The position numbers and the translations under genes were made by a program. From contig NTMA01000013.1 in assembly GCA_002917075.1 (NCBI GenBank), positions 310,001 to 374,000 on the forward strand: 64,000 nt of DNA. Direction: 5' to 3'. Shown piece by piece: positions 36,101 through 48,261 of the stretch; within the stretch, counting starts at the first letter, position 1; each line of letters starts with the position of its first letter. This DNA comes from Hawksworthiomyces lignivorus (lineage: Eukaryota; Ascomycota; Sordariomycetes; Ophiostomatales; Ophiostomataceae). Below the pieces are notes generated by a model. The model ran no database searches. It was not told the origin of the DNA and worked only from the letters and a program-made list of their open reading frames with translations.

Positions 36101-38911
36101 CTAGAAAGGAATAACAGAAATGTTTTTAGTTCATGAGATGCTCTGGTTATATTGTCCAGCAGCCTCCGAACGGATTATGCAATTCGAACAGCCATACTCC
36201 GCATACCTACCTATATGGAACACCTGGGAGTAAAGGGAGTAAATCAACGTTCCAGATGTCTGGGACCTTTCCATGTTCCATATACTCCGTGCTAGTAAAA
36301 TAAGCAAGGATCAATATTGGTGTCTTCAAAAGCATATCCCCGCTACCGGGAGACGGAGAATAAACGTGTGCAGTTCGAGTGACTGCTAGCACCTGCATCG
36401 TATATGTTACGTACATACATAATATTGGATCCTATGATAGTTTTGCTTCTATGATAATATTGATGCAACATACTAGAAAGACGCGCATTCCGTTGCGAGG
36501 AATGCACAGCGATCACAAATCCCACGCCTCTAACTGCGGTTGCTATCAATAATTTGAGCATAAAACGGGATATCTGTCATTGCAGCCAGCTGTTGCAGAA
36601 AAGCAGAGTTAAGTTCCGTAAAACTACAACACTTATATGGAAAAGAAAGCAACACCAGCTAAATTTATCTTCTTTCCGGCATCCAATGGAACTGTCACCC
36701 TCCGAAAAAACTCATCATGTAAAAGAAGGAAGAAGAAAGGCGTTCATTTCTGTCTATGTGCTGTCTTTGATATTTCTTCTTTTCCTCTGTCGCCGCTGAT
36801 CAGCCAAGGCACGTAGATCATACAAAGTAGCTAGAATCAGATGAACAAAAAAAACTTCATGAAATCCTAAAATCATATAGGTATCCCACAAGCGAAAGAG
36901 CACAAAAGAGGTGAAGCGACATGGAGGACGAAACCCAAGGCCCTCCGAATTATTTCTCTGATGTTTCGGAATGCCGTGTGTTGTTGTTCGTGGTCTTCAT
37001 CTATACTTCGTCAACTATTCTTCTAGTCCCTAGCTATCGTCCAAGTAACTTCCAAGGCTTCTCAATCTCTGAAATGGAACTGAGTAGACAACCCGTGCAG
37101 CCTTTCAACACGTAGACTGGTCGTCATTGCTTTCTACCTGTAAACACGTACCATCCTACAGAGTGTTTGGTAAACTTAATATTACTTGAAGGGATACTGC
37201 AGTGTAGCATTTTCTCGCCTCGTGAAGGTTTCTCTACCTTGTCCGCCCAACATCCGTTGGGACAGGGCAAGATGGTAAAGTAGCAAAGAGAGGCGGCTGG
37301 GAGGCAGCTAGGAGGCGGAAGTGGCGACAATAATGGACGTAGTATTTATGAAATAAAAGTCCCTTTTATCCCGCATCACACAGCAGACAAGGTCGTATTG
37401 AACCAAAGGAAACAACCCTTCTGTTTGTTTTAGAAGCAAAACCCAAACCATTCATTGTTGATGTGTGGCCGATACACCAGTCGCTCGGAGAACTCTCAGG
37501 TAGAAAGAAAATCACAACAGATCAAAAGTGACGAAAATTAAACTGCTTCGTTGCTGTGATTGTTTCAAACGTTAAGCGACAAAAGAAATACGGCATTTCA
37601 AACGTACACGAAATATGTGCAGACGAGAAGAAGGAGTAGGGGAAATAGGAGAGTATGATGCCATGGTCTTAGTACAGCCACTTCCTAGGGGCTACTCTGT
37701 TTCAAGTGTACCAGGACAATGTTTTTCCACCCGATTCCCTTTTCATGTCACATAAGGCAAGAAGAAAGCTAGAAAGATATTTTCAGTACTTATCACCTAG
37801 TCTACCGACAATCCTATATCACATATAGATAGCAACTGGCCGATAAAAAGATCAGGGAGCCTGAAAATATAATCACTCCATGACATGAATGCGGATCATA
37901 TCGTGCTTGGAACAAGAAGATGTTCGATCTATTGTTGCGAGTCCAAAGCTCAAAGCAAGCAGGGTAAGAAAAAAAAACCACCACAATTACAAGCCGAGTC
38001 ATAAAGCCCTTGAATTCAATATAATCAATTCGTAAATGTATTGGATCCAAACGCAGAAGCCTTAAGTCTTCTGCTAATAGTCCCCATGTACCGGTGCCCA
38101 CACACAACGGCTATAGCTTAAGAGAAGGGATGGGACGTTAACTATTTGGTCTGTGTGTGCCAGCGGCCGTGCTTAGTGGGGAAAACACGAACGACGAAAG
38201 GCTTTTGAAACACAGGATACTAGATAATACAGAGTAATAAGGCGTGAGATGGAAAGGTCGAAACTGAGTGCCAGAGCCTTGAGCGGTCACGTGCGGGAAG
38301 AGAGAGGCAAGCAAAGTTGTATATCAGGCGGGAAGTACACGTCGCAGGGATCGTCGGAACGAGAGACGTGAGAAATCCGTCTAGACGTAGATGGCGGTGA
38401 TAGGGATCTCAAGGTAGAAGTAGAAGTAGAAAGGAAAAGAGAAGAATGACAAATCGCCTGTGAACTCGTGGCAAAATAGTTGAGACGAGGCTCGGAGCGA
38501 TCATGATCTTCTTGTTTCTTTTTCTTCTCGTCAAGCTTTAGGCGCCGTCCATCATAGGGGTCCAGACCTGTTTGAAACATTTGGTGGCCAATTATTTCGG
38601 CTAATGTCAAGAGGCGAAAATCAAAGTTGACAAAGACTGCCGTATCTTTCAGCGTTCCATACGAACGGAGCACCTAGATCTAAGTCGCTTCGTACGCATC
38701 ATAGAGAGCATGATCCACGAAAGAAAGATAAAAAAGCGTGATAATACTGCAAAACGTCGTGTGAATACATGTTTTCCTTTTTAGTATGTGTCCGGTGATT
38801 CTATCTATGAAAAATGTGTCCACCAAAACGCGCCGCGAAAAAAAGGTATCTGCGAGCGAAAAGCACCCCTTCACTTCCTTGCAAACAAGCCAGTTTTTTT
38901 GCCCCTTTTGT

Positions 38912-40830
38912 TTAATCTTCGTCCCAGTTCTGCGAGAGATAATGTTAGTGAGTTGGAGTAAATAAAGATATGGGAAGAAGAGAGCCAAACGTACAGGGTT
39001 TGGTCCTGGTGGCTTGGGGCCTCCAGCTTGTCTGGCAACAATGATCTGGTCAACCGAGAGCACTGTCCGCGCGGCTTCGGTGGCGAGCTTGATGGCCCAG
39101 CTCTTGCTAGCCAGAAGATCGAGGATGCCCTCATCTTTGGCATCGAGTGTGCCCGTACCGTCATCGTTCTGAGAAAAGAAAAATGTTAGAAAAGCAATGG
39201 TCATAAGAGAAAAAAGAAAATAACAGTAGAGGAGCGATAGAGGAGGGAAGAGAGGACTCACTTCCACGTCGACACCGTAGGTCCACTCGTCCTTCTTGTG
39301 TGCGGAAGCGTACAGGTGGCTCAGCACTTCCGTGGCGTCCAGGCCAGCGCTCTCAGCCAGTGTCCGCGGCACCACCTCGAATGCCTCTCCGTACTTCTTG
39401 ATGGCGTACTGCGCCAGACCGGGGGTCTTCTCGCCAAAGGCCTGCAGCCGCTCGACCAGCTGCACCTCGGTGGAGCCGGCGCCCGGAACCATCCGCGGGT
39501 CTTTGGTGATGGCCTTGACGACGTTGACGCCATCGTCGACGGCACGCTCGATGTCGTCGAGATGGTTCTGCGTCGCACCGCGTAGGACTAGCGTTGCCGT
39601 GCGCGTCACTTCGTTCTCCTGGCGGAAGACGGTCACCCGGTCGCCGCCGACCTCGAGCGTCTCGACCACGTCGATGGAGCCCATCTCATCCGGCATAGGG
39701 GCGCCTAGGCGGGCTAGCGGGGTGGCGCCGACCACGCGGCATATCCGCCGCAGCTCGAACTTGCTGAGGATCTTGATGACCAAGATGCCGTAGCGGTTGA
39801 GGAAGTGCATGGCCAGCTCGCCGACCGTCGAGCCTGCGATGACGACGCGCAGGCCGACGTCGTGCAGCTGCTTGATGGCGGCCTCCAGCTGGGCCTCCTC
39901 GCCCTTGGTGAACTCCATCATCTCCTTGGCGTTGTGCAGCAGCACGGTGCCCTTGGTCTCGGTCTGGCTGATGTCGATGGCGCAGGAGAAAACGCCGACC
40001 TTGGCGTTGCGGGCCTTCTTGACGGTGCCGTCGGGCGGCTTCGGGAACACCATGCCCTTGACGACGCGGCTCTGCTCCAGGCTGCCGCCCATAATCTTGA
40101 CCACGCGGATGTTGTCGACGTTGAACAGCGTCGGGTTCTTGGGCAGGACGGCCAGGACGGCCTCGGCCACCAGGTCGGCCAAGAAGTCCTCGCTGCCGTT
40201 CTGCTTGCTGGCCACGACCGTGCGGATGGCCTTGCTCAGCTCGTCCTGCGACCGCACGTCCTCCACCTTGTCGACCACGAGCTCCTCCAGCGTATCCAAA
40301 GCAAACTTTTGTGCGCGCTCGTATCCGGTAACGATGTCGGCCGTCTTCAGGCCCATCCGCAGAAGGTCCTCGGCCTTCTTCAGCAGCTCACCGGCGAGCA
40401 CGATCACCAGGTTGGTCGCATCGCCCATCTCCGCCTCCTGCTGCTGGCTAGCCATGACCAGCAGTTTCGCTGCCGGGTGCACGACGTCCAGCTCCCGTAG
40501 GATAGTAGCGGCGTCTGATGTGAGGATCATTTTCTGCAGGTGGTTGATAACGACCTTGTTGCGGCCGTAGGGGCCGAGTGACGTCTGAACTGTCGAGGAG
40601 ATGGCCCGGCAGGCATCGATGTTGCGCAGGACGGCTCCATCCTCAGAATCATAACTGCAAAGCAGCAACTATTAGCTAAAAAATCTTCTAGGACACATCG
40701 CAATGTATCAACGTGGCAGAGGCAGGAGGATGGGAGCAGATGGATTAGGGGGGTTGAGAAAGCTGTCATACTTGTTGTATCCTTGCTTGAACAAGCCCGC
40801 ATTAGGGGCATTCGGTATATTGAGAGACAT
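38912..40830 (-). CDS. CCT8: T-complex protein 1 subunit theta (CCT8)
   Basis: Four exons (40830-40772, 40654-39262, 39168-38995, 38929-38912) encode 547 residues, the normal length of the theta subunit of the cytosolic chaperonin CCT/TRiC, which folds actin, tubulin and other proteins in an ATP-driven cycle. The N-terminus opens MSLNIPNAPNAGLFKQGYNN and continues YDSEDGAVLRN after the first intron. ATP-site motifs include SLGPYGRNKVV and GDATNLVIVLAGELL. The C-terminus is AGGPKPPGPNP joined to NWDED by an 18-nt last exon, which matches the theta C-terminus. Introns have GTATGA, GTGAGT and GTACGT donors; the last intron has a CACTAAC branch point. The gene diverges from the NHP10-like gene, with 513 bp between starts. 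Confidence 0.95.
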
Positions 40831-41343
40831 GACTATAAAGCTCTAATGTAGAAGAGCACGACAAAAGCTTCCTTGAGTCTCCTGCCGCTCTGTTCTGATG
40901 GCCTTGTGTAGGAAATGAGCTTCACAGGCGGGGGTGGGCGGCGGGCGACCAGAAAAAATAGAGCTCCCTGAAGAATTATTAAATTGAAGCCTGGGGGGGG
41001 GGGGGGAATGTGGGGCTGGCCCATGGAATACGGACAGCAAGCAACAATGTTAATCCGAAGTAGACGCGGCGCGACCAGTTCAGGGTAGAGGCGCAACGTA
41101 AGGGACATCGCTGTACGCAGTGCTGCGATTCGCGCCTCGCCGTAATGCAAGCTCTAGTGTGAAAACGTGCGGCCGTTGTTTTCAGAGAAACAACACACGA
41201 CAATGTCTACAGACATGCAATAATCAACTCTCCAGGCACAATAAATCCGGAAAAGAGCCTTTTTCTTCAGCGCCTGCCGTCGAAGTGCTCTCAATTTTCA
41301 TTTACTACTGGTTTCTATCGATCAGTTCCGTCTTCATTTTACA
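40831..41343. promoter_or_regulatory. Divergent promoter region CCT8 / NHP10-like, with G14 tract
   Basis: These 513 bp separate the two divergent start codons and must contain both promoters. A run of 14 G occupies 40993-41006 on the plus strand. No TATA box is obvious at a standard position. Confidence 0.6.
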
Positions 41344-42679
41344 ATGGCACCATGTAAGAATGCTCCTGTGCAACATCATCCCTGTCATTGATTGATCTAA
41401 CGATGTCTGCTTTGACTTTTCTCGGATGCTAACGTTCGTGATGCGGTTTCTTCTTCATCTAGCATCTGCTCCTCCGCCCCTACCACCCTCCGTCGAGGAA
41501 GCCTACCGCCGGAAATGCATCCTGCTCAAGCAGCGAATGGCCGAGGTCGAGGAAACGAATGATGCAGCGCGGGTGCGCCTGGCTCGCCTCAAGCGCCAGG
41601 TCGAGAAGCAGCGCTTAGAGCGGGCTTTCCTCCTGGAACAGCTTGCAAAGCGGACCAGCGTCAACGTCGAAGACTCGGACGGCAGTCCCAGTCCGCCACC
41701 TACGGTTCGTTGCACGACAACACATCCACGCCCTGATTTGCACTCTTTTCCTAGTCTCCTACTAACGACAGGGACGCAGCCGAAGGATAAGCCACTGCGA
41801 ACAAAGCGCGGCCATAGGAAGCCGTCTATCGCAGCCGGCGCTGAAGGTGGCGCTGGAGCGGGCGGTGACGGCGCATCAGCCGGAGCCACCTTCATCAGCC
41901 AGAATTTGCAGGCGTTGTCTCCTAGCTCGGATGCTTTCAGTCATAACAATCCTGACAGCCAGACGCAGGCAACGCAAGGGTCAACATCCTCTCGGGCGCG
42001 AGGCGGCAGAGAGAAAGGCAGCAAAGGGAAAGACAAGGACCAAGACGGCAAGAACAAAGACAAAGAAGGCGATAAGGATGATGAGTCTAAGGGGGGCACA
42101 TCCGCCAAGGGCGGTGCGGCCGGCTCTCTGAAGCGACCTGGCAACGGCTTTGAACTTTACTGCAACGAAATGCGGCCCGCGCTTGCAGAAAAGAAGGACA
42201 AGAAAAAGAAGACGAAGAAGGATGGTGAAGACGGCGAAGATGGCGACGTAGACATGGCCGACGCCAACGATGATGCGGCAGACGAGGACGAAGCAGAGAC
42301 CAATATCGATGCCGAGCTGGCGCGCGGCTGGAAGGAGATGGAGCAGAGCCAGAAAGATGAGTTTGAGGCACGTGCAGCCGAGGAGCAGGCCAAGTACAAG
42401 AAAGCGAAGGAAGAGGCGCGGCAGCAGAAACAAAAGGACAAGGGCGACAAGAGCAAGGGAAAAGACGATGACGAGGAAGAGGAAGAGAAAGACAAAGATG
42501 ACGAAGAGGATGGCGAGAAGAACAAGGACGAACAAGAGCAAGAGAAGGCCGAAGACAAGAACGACGACAGCGAGCCAGCAGCTGGCACCAAGAGCACGGG
42601 TAAAGATGAAGAGGACACAGAAATGGCAGACCCTGACACCGGCGCAGCCGCGACACCGGCTGGTGATAACGATGATTAG
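41344..42679 (+). CDS. NHP10: NHP10-like HMG-box protein (INO80 complex type)
   Basis: Three exons (41344-41353, 41463-41704, 41780-42679) encode 383 residues. The first exon is only 10 nt (MAP plus one base). A predicted coiled coil spans about residues 14-68 (VEEAYRRKCILLKQRMAEVE to RAFLLEQLAKR), followed by PPPTPKDKPLRTKRGHRKP. An HMG box begins near residue 202 (KRPGNGFELYCNEMRPALAE) and resumes after about 38 acidic and Lys-rich residues (ELARGWKEMEQSQKDEFEA). The tail is highly charged (Asp, Glu, Lys). This layout matches fungal relatives of Nhp10, a DNA-binding subunit of the INO80 chromatin remodeller; that assignment is by family resemblance. Branch points TGCTAAC and TACTAAC support both introns. 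Confidence 0.75.
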
Positions 42680-43504
42680 GTCTCCGGGAATAGATCTGTT
42701 GGCGTAATTGACGCCACTACTTTTTGTTTGTTATCTTTTGTTGCCTTTTTGGCTGGAAACTTTTACTGCAGGCGGATATTACGAAGTTTTGCGCAGGTCT
42801 TGTACAATTAATGTGGCGATTAAAAACAGAATGCAGAGGGATATGGCTGACTATAGAGAGCTTACTGCAACACGGCACCTATCGATTAAGAAACATACTG
42901 ATTCTTTTAGTTTCGAAAGTGTGGCGAGATGTAAAGGGAACACCGTCTTGAGCAGATTTCTCTGAGATGGCAAGACGTAGAACGCTGGCGTCAGCTGGGG
43001 GAGGATGAGATGGTGACAACGGGAGCAAAAGAAGCTTGAGAACGGGGGTATAAGAATGCAGAATGTGCCTTTCTCGAGAGTAATATGACAAGCCCTTGCG
43101 AGGTCTTAGCACACTGATGCTTCAATGTCGGCGGCGAATGACCGATAATATGCCGGGTGTCCGAATAAGCCTTGAATATACAAGAGCTGCTCTTCTTTGA
43201 GTATAGGTGTCGATAGTTGGCACGTCTTTGAGCTCATTTGGAGCTTTAGATTCTGTTTGTTGCATGTTTCTCGCAAGTTTCTGCAATCTGCTAGGTCGCT
43301 CCTTCCTTGGACCGGGTTCCAACGCCTCCTATTACATTTGCGTATGCCTCCTGGCCTCTGTGAGCTATGTGTCTTGTTCTCTCGGGTTTCCCTTCCCCCT
43401 TCTTTCTTTAAGCACTCATTTCCTTTCTTTTACCACATGTCCTCAAGTCGGTTTACCTTGTTTGCCTCCTGTCATTAGTCAAATCTTCCACTCACATCGT
43501 CAAA
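42680..43504. other. Intergenic, NHP10-like to PARN-like
   Basis: It holds the NHP10-like 3' flank and the promoter of the next gene, whose last 200 bp are T/C-rich. Nothing else was recognised. Confidence 0.6.
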
Positions 43505-45362
43505 ATGAATATTCATATGGACAGATTCTGGGACAAACTCCCTGCCATTCTGCAGAACATAGCGGAGGCCGATTATGTGGCCATAGACTTGGAGATGACA
43601 GGAGTTGAGCCTCGCAGGGCTGCAAAACTTCAAAGGCCAACAAAGGATGAGATTTACGAGAGAGCCAAAGAGGCGGCTCAAACTTTCAAGATGGTCCAGC
43701 TTGGCCTCACATGTCTGTATTACAATAAAGACCAAGGTATGCGCCATAGAATTTAAATATTTGCATATCAGGGCATCGTCTTTACTAACAAGGACCAAAA
43801 CTGCTCAGACAACTATGTCGCGTGTTCCTATAACTTCTGCGTCTCACCGTTATTCAAAATCGATGCGGACAGTGAGACACGCGCTCTAGCGAGAATTGTT
43901 GACCGGACGCTTGTTGTCTCTTATAAGACACTTCTATTTTTGAAGGAAAATCGCATTCGCCTAGAAGATGCATACCTGGATGGAATTCACTACCTCAGCA
44001 GGTTTGAGGAGGCCACGGCCAAGTCCCAATTCCTTTTCTGGGAGAGCGAGCGGTGCCGTGATATTATCGACATTCGCTGCCAAGACGATGAAACACAGTC
44101 ATTTTACAACGAATCCAGGAACAAGATTCGAATATGGGAAGAGAACCAAGATGATGTAAGATTTGGCTGCACTTAGACATACTCTCCGTGGAAAATATCT
44201 CATTAACAAGAAAAGGGCGACTATGTTAACATATCCAACCCTCGGGGAGGACGAATTAATCGCTTCCAGCAACGTTTGATTCACCAGCTTCTCGCAGATG
44301 AGTTTTCAAACAGATATTTTGCTATATTCAGAGGAAATTATTTCATGCAGGTCCTGAAAGCAGCTGATCCGGACGAAGAGAAGGTGAGAAGACATTTATA
44401 ATGACATAGAATATTTTAAATTTCTTATATAGCTTTTCTAACCATCATACCCACCGATTAGCGTAAGGAAGAGAAAATAAAAAACAGAGACGGCGCTCTT
44501 AAAGCTCAGAGAGGTATGCCACTCGAGAATGAATATGGGCTTTTCGAGTCAAGTCAGCTAACAACTTAGGTTTACGCTACATTATTGAAGCTGTACGAGC
44601 AACCCACTGTACCCAACCACAAAACGCCATGGCTGCCTTTGATGACAATGCAGAAACTAAATACAAAAATTGTAGCTTGCTGGCGGTGACTTCGCTAAAG
44701 ACATTGCAGACCTCCTTGACCCACGAGATGAGTCGCGTAGTCTCCAAAACGACAGCCGTACTGTGCAGTCCCTGCTCAAAGATAGCGAGAAAAAGCTAAA
44801 AACACAGAGGCCAGTACTTGTTGGACACAATATGTTCTTGGACTTGTGTTTTTTATATGAGACATTCATCCAACCTCTGCCGGAAAGCCTGGAAGAATTC
44901 GGCACCGAGATCCACAAACTCTTCCCACGTATAGTTGATACGAAATATCTGTTTGCCTCCGATAGTCACCACATGATGCCAGGAGATAACCTTGAAGATC
45001 TATATATCGAAGCCTCAAAGCAGCAGACACCTTCAATACTTTATTTGAAGCCTCTCAGCTACAACAGACCGGCGACCAGCTTTCCTCATCATGCAGGATT
45101 TGATAGTGAGTCTAAGTTTCAACCGTAGATGCGTTTCCCTCATTCAGTCTATTGACTTCGTCTCATAGGTAGCATGACTGGTGTTCTGTTCGTCAAAAAG
45201 ATGCACAGCATGATCGCAAGTTCAGCAAATAGAGACAGTGAAGGAGAACAATTCACAAACAAGTTGCCTGAATGGGAGAGCGGGATTTTCCACCTGTACA
45301 GAAACAAAGTGCGGATTGGCAACGCTGGAGTCATGCATCTCGAACCAGAACACTTAGATTGA
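43505..45362 (+). CDS. PARN/Triman-like DEDDh 3'-exonuclease (CAF1 family)
   Basis: Seven exons (43505-43736, 43809-44155, 44216-44383, 44462-44513, 44570-44592, 44676-45105, 45169-45362) encode 481 residues. The catalytic set of DEDDh poly(A)-type ribonucleases is complete: D28 and E30 in YVAIDLEMTG, D330 in VGHNMFLDL, H413 and D417 in PHHAGFDSSMTG. VSYKTLLFLKEN and NRFQQRLIHQLL match the PARN fold. No R3H or RRM domain is evident, as in the shorter PARN-like proteins of fungi; the S. pombe member Triman trims small-RNA precursors. Trimming of RNA 3' ends is expected from the family, and the target is unknown. Exon 5 is 23 nt. The gene converges on mL46 with 230 bp between stops. Confidence 0.85.
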
Positions 45363-45592
45363 CAAGGTTAACTTTTAGAAGCCATAACTGCGCATCAGTC
45401 GTAGAGACATAAATGCCAGTCATATCCTACTTGTGCAATAAAGTTGATTTTTTATGGATATCGCTTGATTATCTTACATAGTACATGCTCATATACATGA
45501 ATGCTTTTACAGCACATAATGATCTATCTTTTTTCCTTTTTAAAGCTGCCGTATCTTCTTCAATCGTCGACAAGTCTTTGGTGGTAAGCGTA

Positions 45593-46821
45593 TTACCGCT
45601 CTGGTAAGGCATTTTTCACATTGGCATAATAATAGGCAGGGAGCTCCGCAGCGAGCTCTTCTTTGGTCAGCCACTTGAATTCGCTGAGACCAAGCGTGTT
45701 GCCTTCTAGGTTGGCCTGTCCAGCCATAATGCGGCCCTTGAGGAAGAATGTCTTTTCACCGTTGTCGGCGTCCTTGCTAGCGGAGCGAACAATGTGGGCA
45801 ACGGGCACCCGACCGACAATCCACGTGTTCATATTCACGCCAGCGGCCGATTCTAGAGCACGCGCAGCAGCCTAAAAAGTTAGTACGCACGTACAAGATA
45901 GAAGCGCTAAAAAGGGAAGCACTCACCTCGTGAAGGTTTTCGCTTGTCTGCACGTCGACGGTGGGGAATTCCCAGGCGGCGTCAGGCCCGGCGCCGCGTA
46001 CCACCAGGTGCAGCGTGCGGTCGAGCTTGCGGTCGAGCCGCGTGGTGTTGTTGGCGGCGTCGGCGGCGGTCGTGCGCGGCTGGGGCCGCTCGACGTGCAC
46101 GCGGTCGGCCTCGGCCAGGGGCACGCCGTCCTCGCTGATGCGCAGGTCTGCGTCGGACACGATGCGCTCACGCAGGCGGTCCGGGTTCGTGAGCTCCGCT
46201 GCCAGGGGGTCCTGCAGCGTGATCTCGTCGTCCCAGGCGGTGGCGCCGCCGCTGCCCCGGCCGCCCTTGCCGCCCTGGTAGAGGCCGATGTCGCGGGCGG
46301 CCGTGCCCTTGCGCTCGCGCATCTGCAGGCGCCAGTCGAGGGCCGGGCCCGTGTCGGGCTTGAAGTAGACCTTCTTCTGGAAGGACCCGCTGAGGCGCTC
46401 GTTTAGGCGCTTCTGGTAGAGGTAGAAGGAGGCCTCGAACGGGCTGGGGTCGCGGGTGAGAAGCGGCGGCCGGCTGAGGAGCAGGCCAGCGCGGATGCGG
46501 GACACCGGGGCGGCGGCCGGGTTTGAGGAGGAAGTGGTGGAGGCGGAAGACGGGGACAGAGGTGGCGTGGAAGTAGATGCTGCGGCTGCGGCGGCGGCTT
46601 CGGCGGAGTAGGGTCGACGTGCTAGTATCGGCGAGGATGCCGCTCGCAAGAACGGGCTGCCGCGTCCCTGGGCACACCTGGCGCAGACTCTTCTTGTTTG
46701 CCCTGTGCGCAATGTGTTAGCATCGGCTGATCTCGTGTGGGGTGAACCACAGGGAAAGGGTCAAGATCCTACCATTGAGCAAGGCAGACAGGGCCTGGCC
46801 TCCTCTGCTTGTGGACGCCAT
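45593..46821 (-). CDS. mL46: Mitochondrial large ribosomal subunit protein mL46
   Basis: Three exons (46821-46773, 46702-45927, 45871-45593) encode 367 residues. The N-terminus (MASTSRGGQALSALLNGQ, then TRRVCARCAQ) is rich in Arg and Ser with no acidic residue, as in mitochondrial presequences. An Ala/Ser-rich linker follows, then PFEASFYLYQKRLNERLSGS and, from about residue 245, the Nudix-like domain typical of mL46 (called Mrpl17 in yeast). It ends EFKWLTKEELAAELPAYYYA, close to the family C-terminus. It is a structural protein of the mitoribosome, and the Nudix fold there is not known to be catalytic. Introns show GCTAAC and TACTAAC branch points. The middle of exon 2 is very GC-rich compared with the tail. 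Confidence 0.9.
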
Positions 46822-48261
46822 ATTTTGATCTCTCTCGTTGTATGTCGGCTGAGCTGGCGTCGACAGAAGGCAGAGGCACGAGATCGCAGCCAATGCGTTG
46901 TTGCGTCTCGGTGTAAGAAGCGAAGCTCTGCTACAAACTTTTTTTCTCTGCCAACAGGATGGGGCTAGTATTCCTCCAATGGCAAGCTTTCCGTCCCCCT
47001 TGCAATAGCCCTCCGCCATTGAGTCTCACGCGCTCTCCAACTCATTAGCGCATAAATGCATTTCTGTTTGCGGAAGCGGATCAACTCTTCTGCCGACACT
47101 GCCAGCCGGCCAGCCCTGCCTCCCACTCTTCCGCTGCCTAAATTTTCGCGGTGCTTTGGCTTCTTTCTTCTCTTTTTCTTCTTCTTCCATATCCAAGGCA
47201 TAAATCCTTATCAGGAAGACTCGCACACGTTTCTGTTTGTTTTGCGTATCTTCTTTCCTTTCTGGAAGGTCGAGACTCAAAAGTACCCCCAAGTGCGTCC
47301 TCCTCATTGTTCGCATGCCTAGAATAAACCACCCAGAGCGTCCGATTTCGCTAGCGGCTCCTTATGGCAATTTTTTCACTCAACCTGGAAGCTGTTAGAT
47401 AGAAGACATTCACATTTGCCATCCTATCCCTTTGCGTGCTTTAGATATCGTTTCTGCCTATTGCATCTCTCCCGATGCTGCCTGGACGAGACGAAAGGGT
47501 GAACGCTGTATTGGAATTTAGTCTCCTTCAATGCTACTGACCCTATTCTCTTTTTTGACAAAGAAACAGGGTTAGACTATACCGATCGACGCCTATTATC
47601 CGATACGGTCAAATAAAGAAGGCAGATCTACTACACCGGTATTCATATATCAAAATCATCTCACGTGCGGAGAAGAGACTTGTTTACCGATATCCATGCA
47701 TTGAATTCCATTTATTGAAGTCCTGTTCCGATGTCGACTTCTCCTATAACGATCACTGCCGATCCGATTATCGTAACCGTTCGGTTCGAGGAGTGGAATG
47801 CGAGAAGCCTGACAAAGTGCATCTATATAGAAGGGGGGAAAAGAAACCAACTCCCCCCAGGAAAATAATAAAGCACAGAAAGAGTACAGAGAGCATTTCC
47901 CATACAGATCATCGAATCATCACCCATGCAAATATTGAATAAAAGATTAAGAAAACATGAAAGGGGAAGAGATGAACGATAAAAAACAGATGCCAGCTAG
48001 CTTATGCCACCTTCCCTGGGGTATCTTAACCGTCATTTCCCATGAACCCGTGAAAACGCCAGTCAAAAAGGAAAAGAAAGAAAAGTCTCGTGTACGAGTG
48101 TATATGGTTTCGTGTTGGTTGTGTTTCTGAGCGTGGTTCTGGTGCATATCGTTCCCAGCATGTGTATTTCGCACACATTGGGGATGCTGTTGGATGATGA
48201 GACTTTTGTTTCGTTTGCTTTTTCGTTGTTGTTTTCGCTTGCTTTGCTTCATTCCTCTGTC
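46822..48261. other. Intergenic, mL46 promoter and RING-PHD 3' flank
   Basis: The mL46 promoter lies at the low end; 47040-47330 is pyrimidine-rich on the plus strand. The rest flanks the 3' end of the RING-PHD gene. No gene was recognised in 1.44 kb. Confidence 0.6.

Larger units (their letters stand above)
25475..38911. other. Gene-poor interval of about 13.4 kb between the vWA/RING gene and CCT8
   Basis: No known protein is recognised on either strand. About 25475-28250 would hold the vWA/RING promoter. About 28100-28230 is strongly pyrimidine-rich on the plus strand. A 9-mer repeat cluster (29.0-34.4 kb), two hairpins, a CGGCCGGT cluster and one 112-codon open frame are listed separately. 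A T-rich low-complexity block lies at about 31675-31710. Confidence 0.7.

Noticed and set aside
38287..38673. 128-codon frame just beyond the CCT8 stop
   Set aside because: It lacks an ATG at its start, has no recognised motif and is most likely 3' flank.
39797..40570. Long open frames (257 and 231 codons) antisense to CCT8
   Set aside because: They mirror the GC-rich codon bias of CCT8, show no family motifs and are interrupted at CCT8 exon limits.
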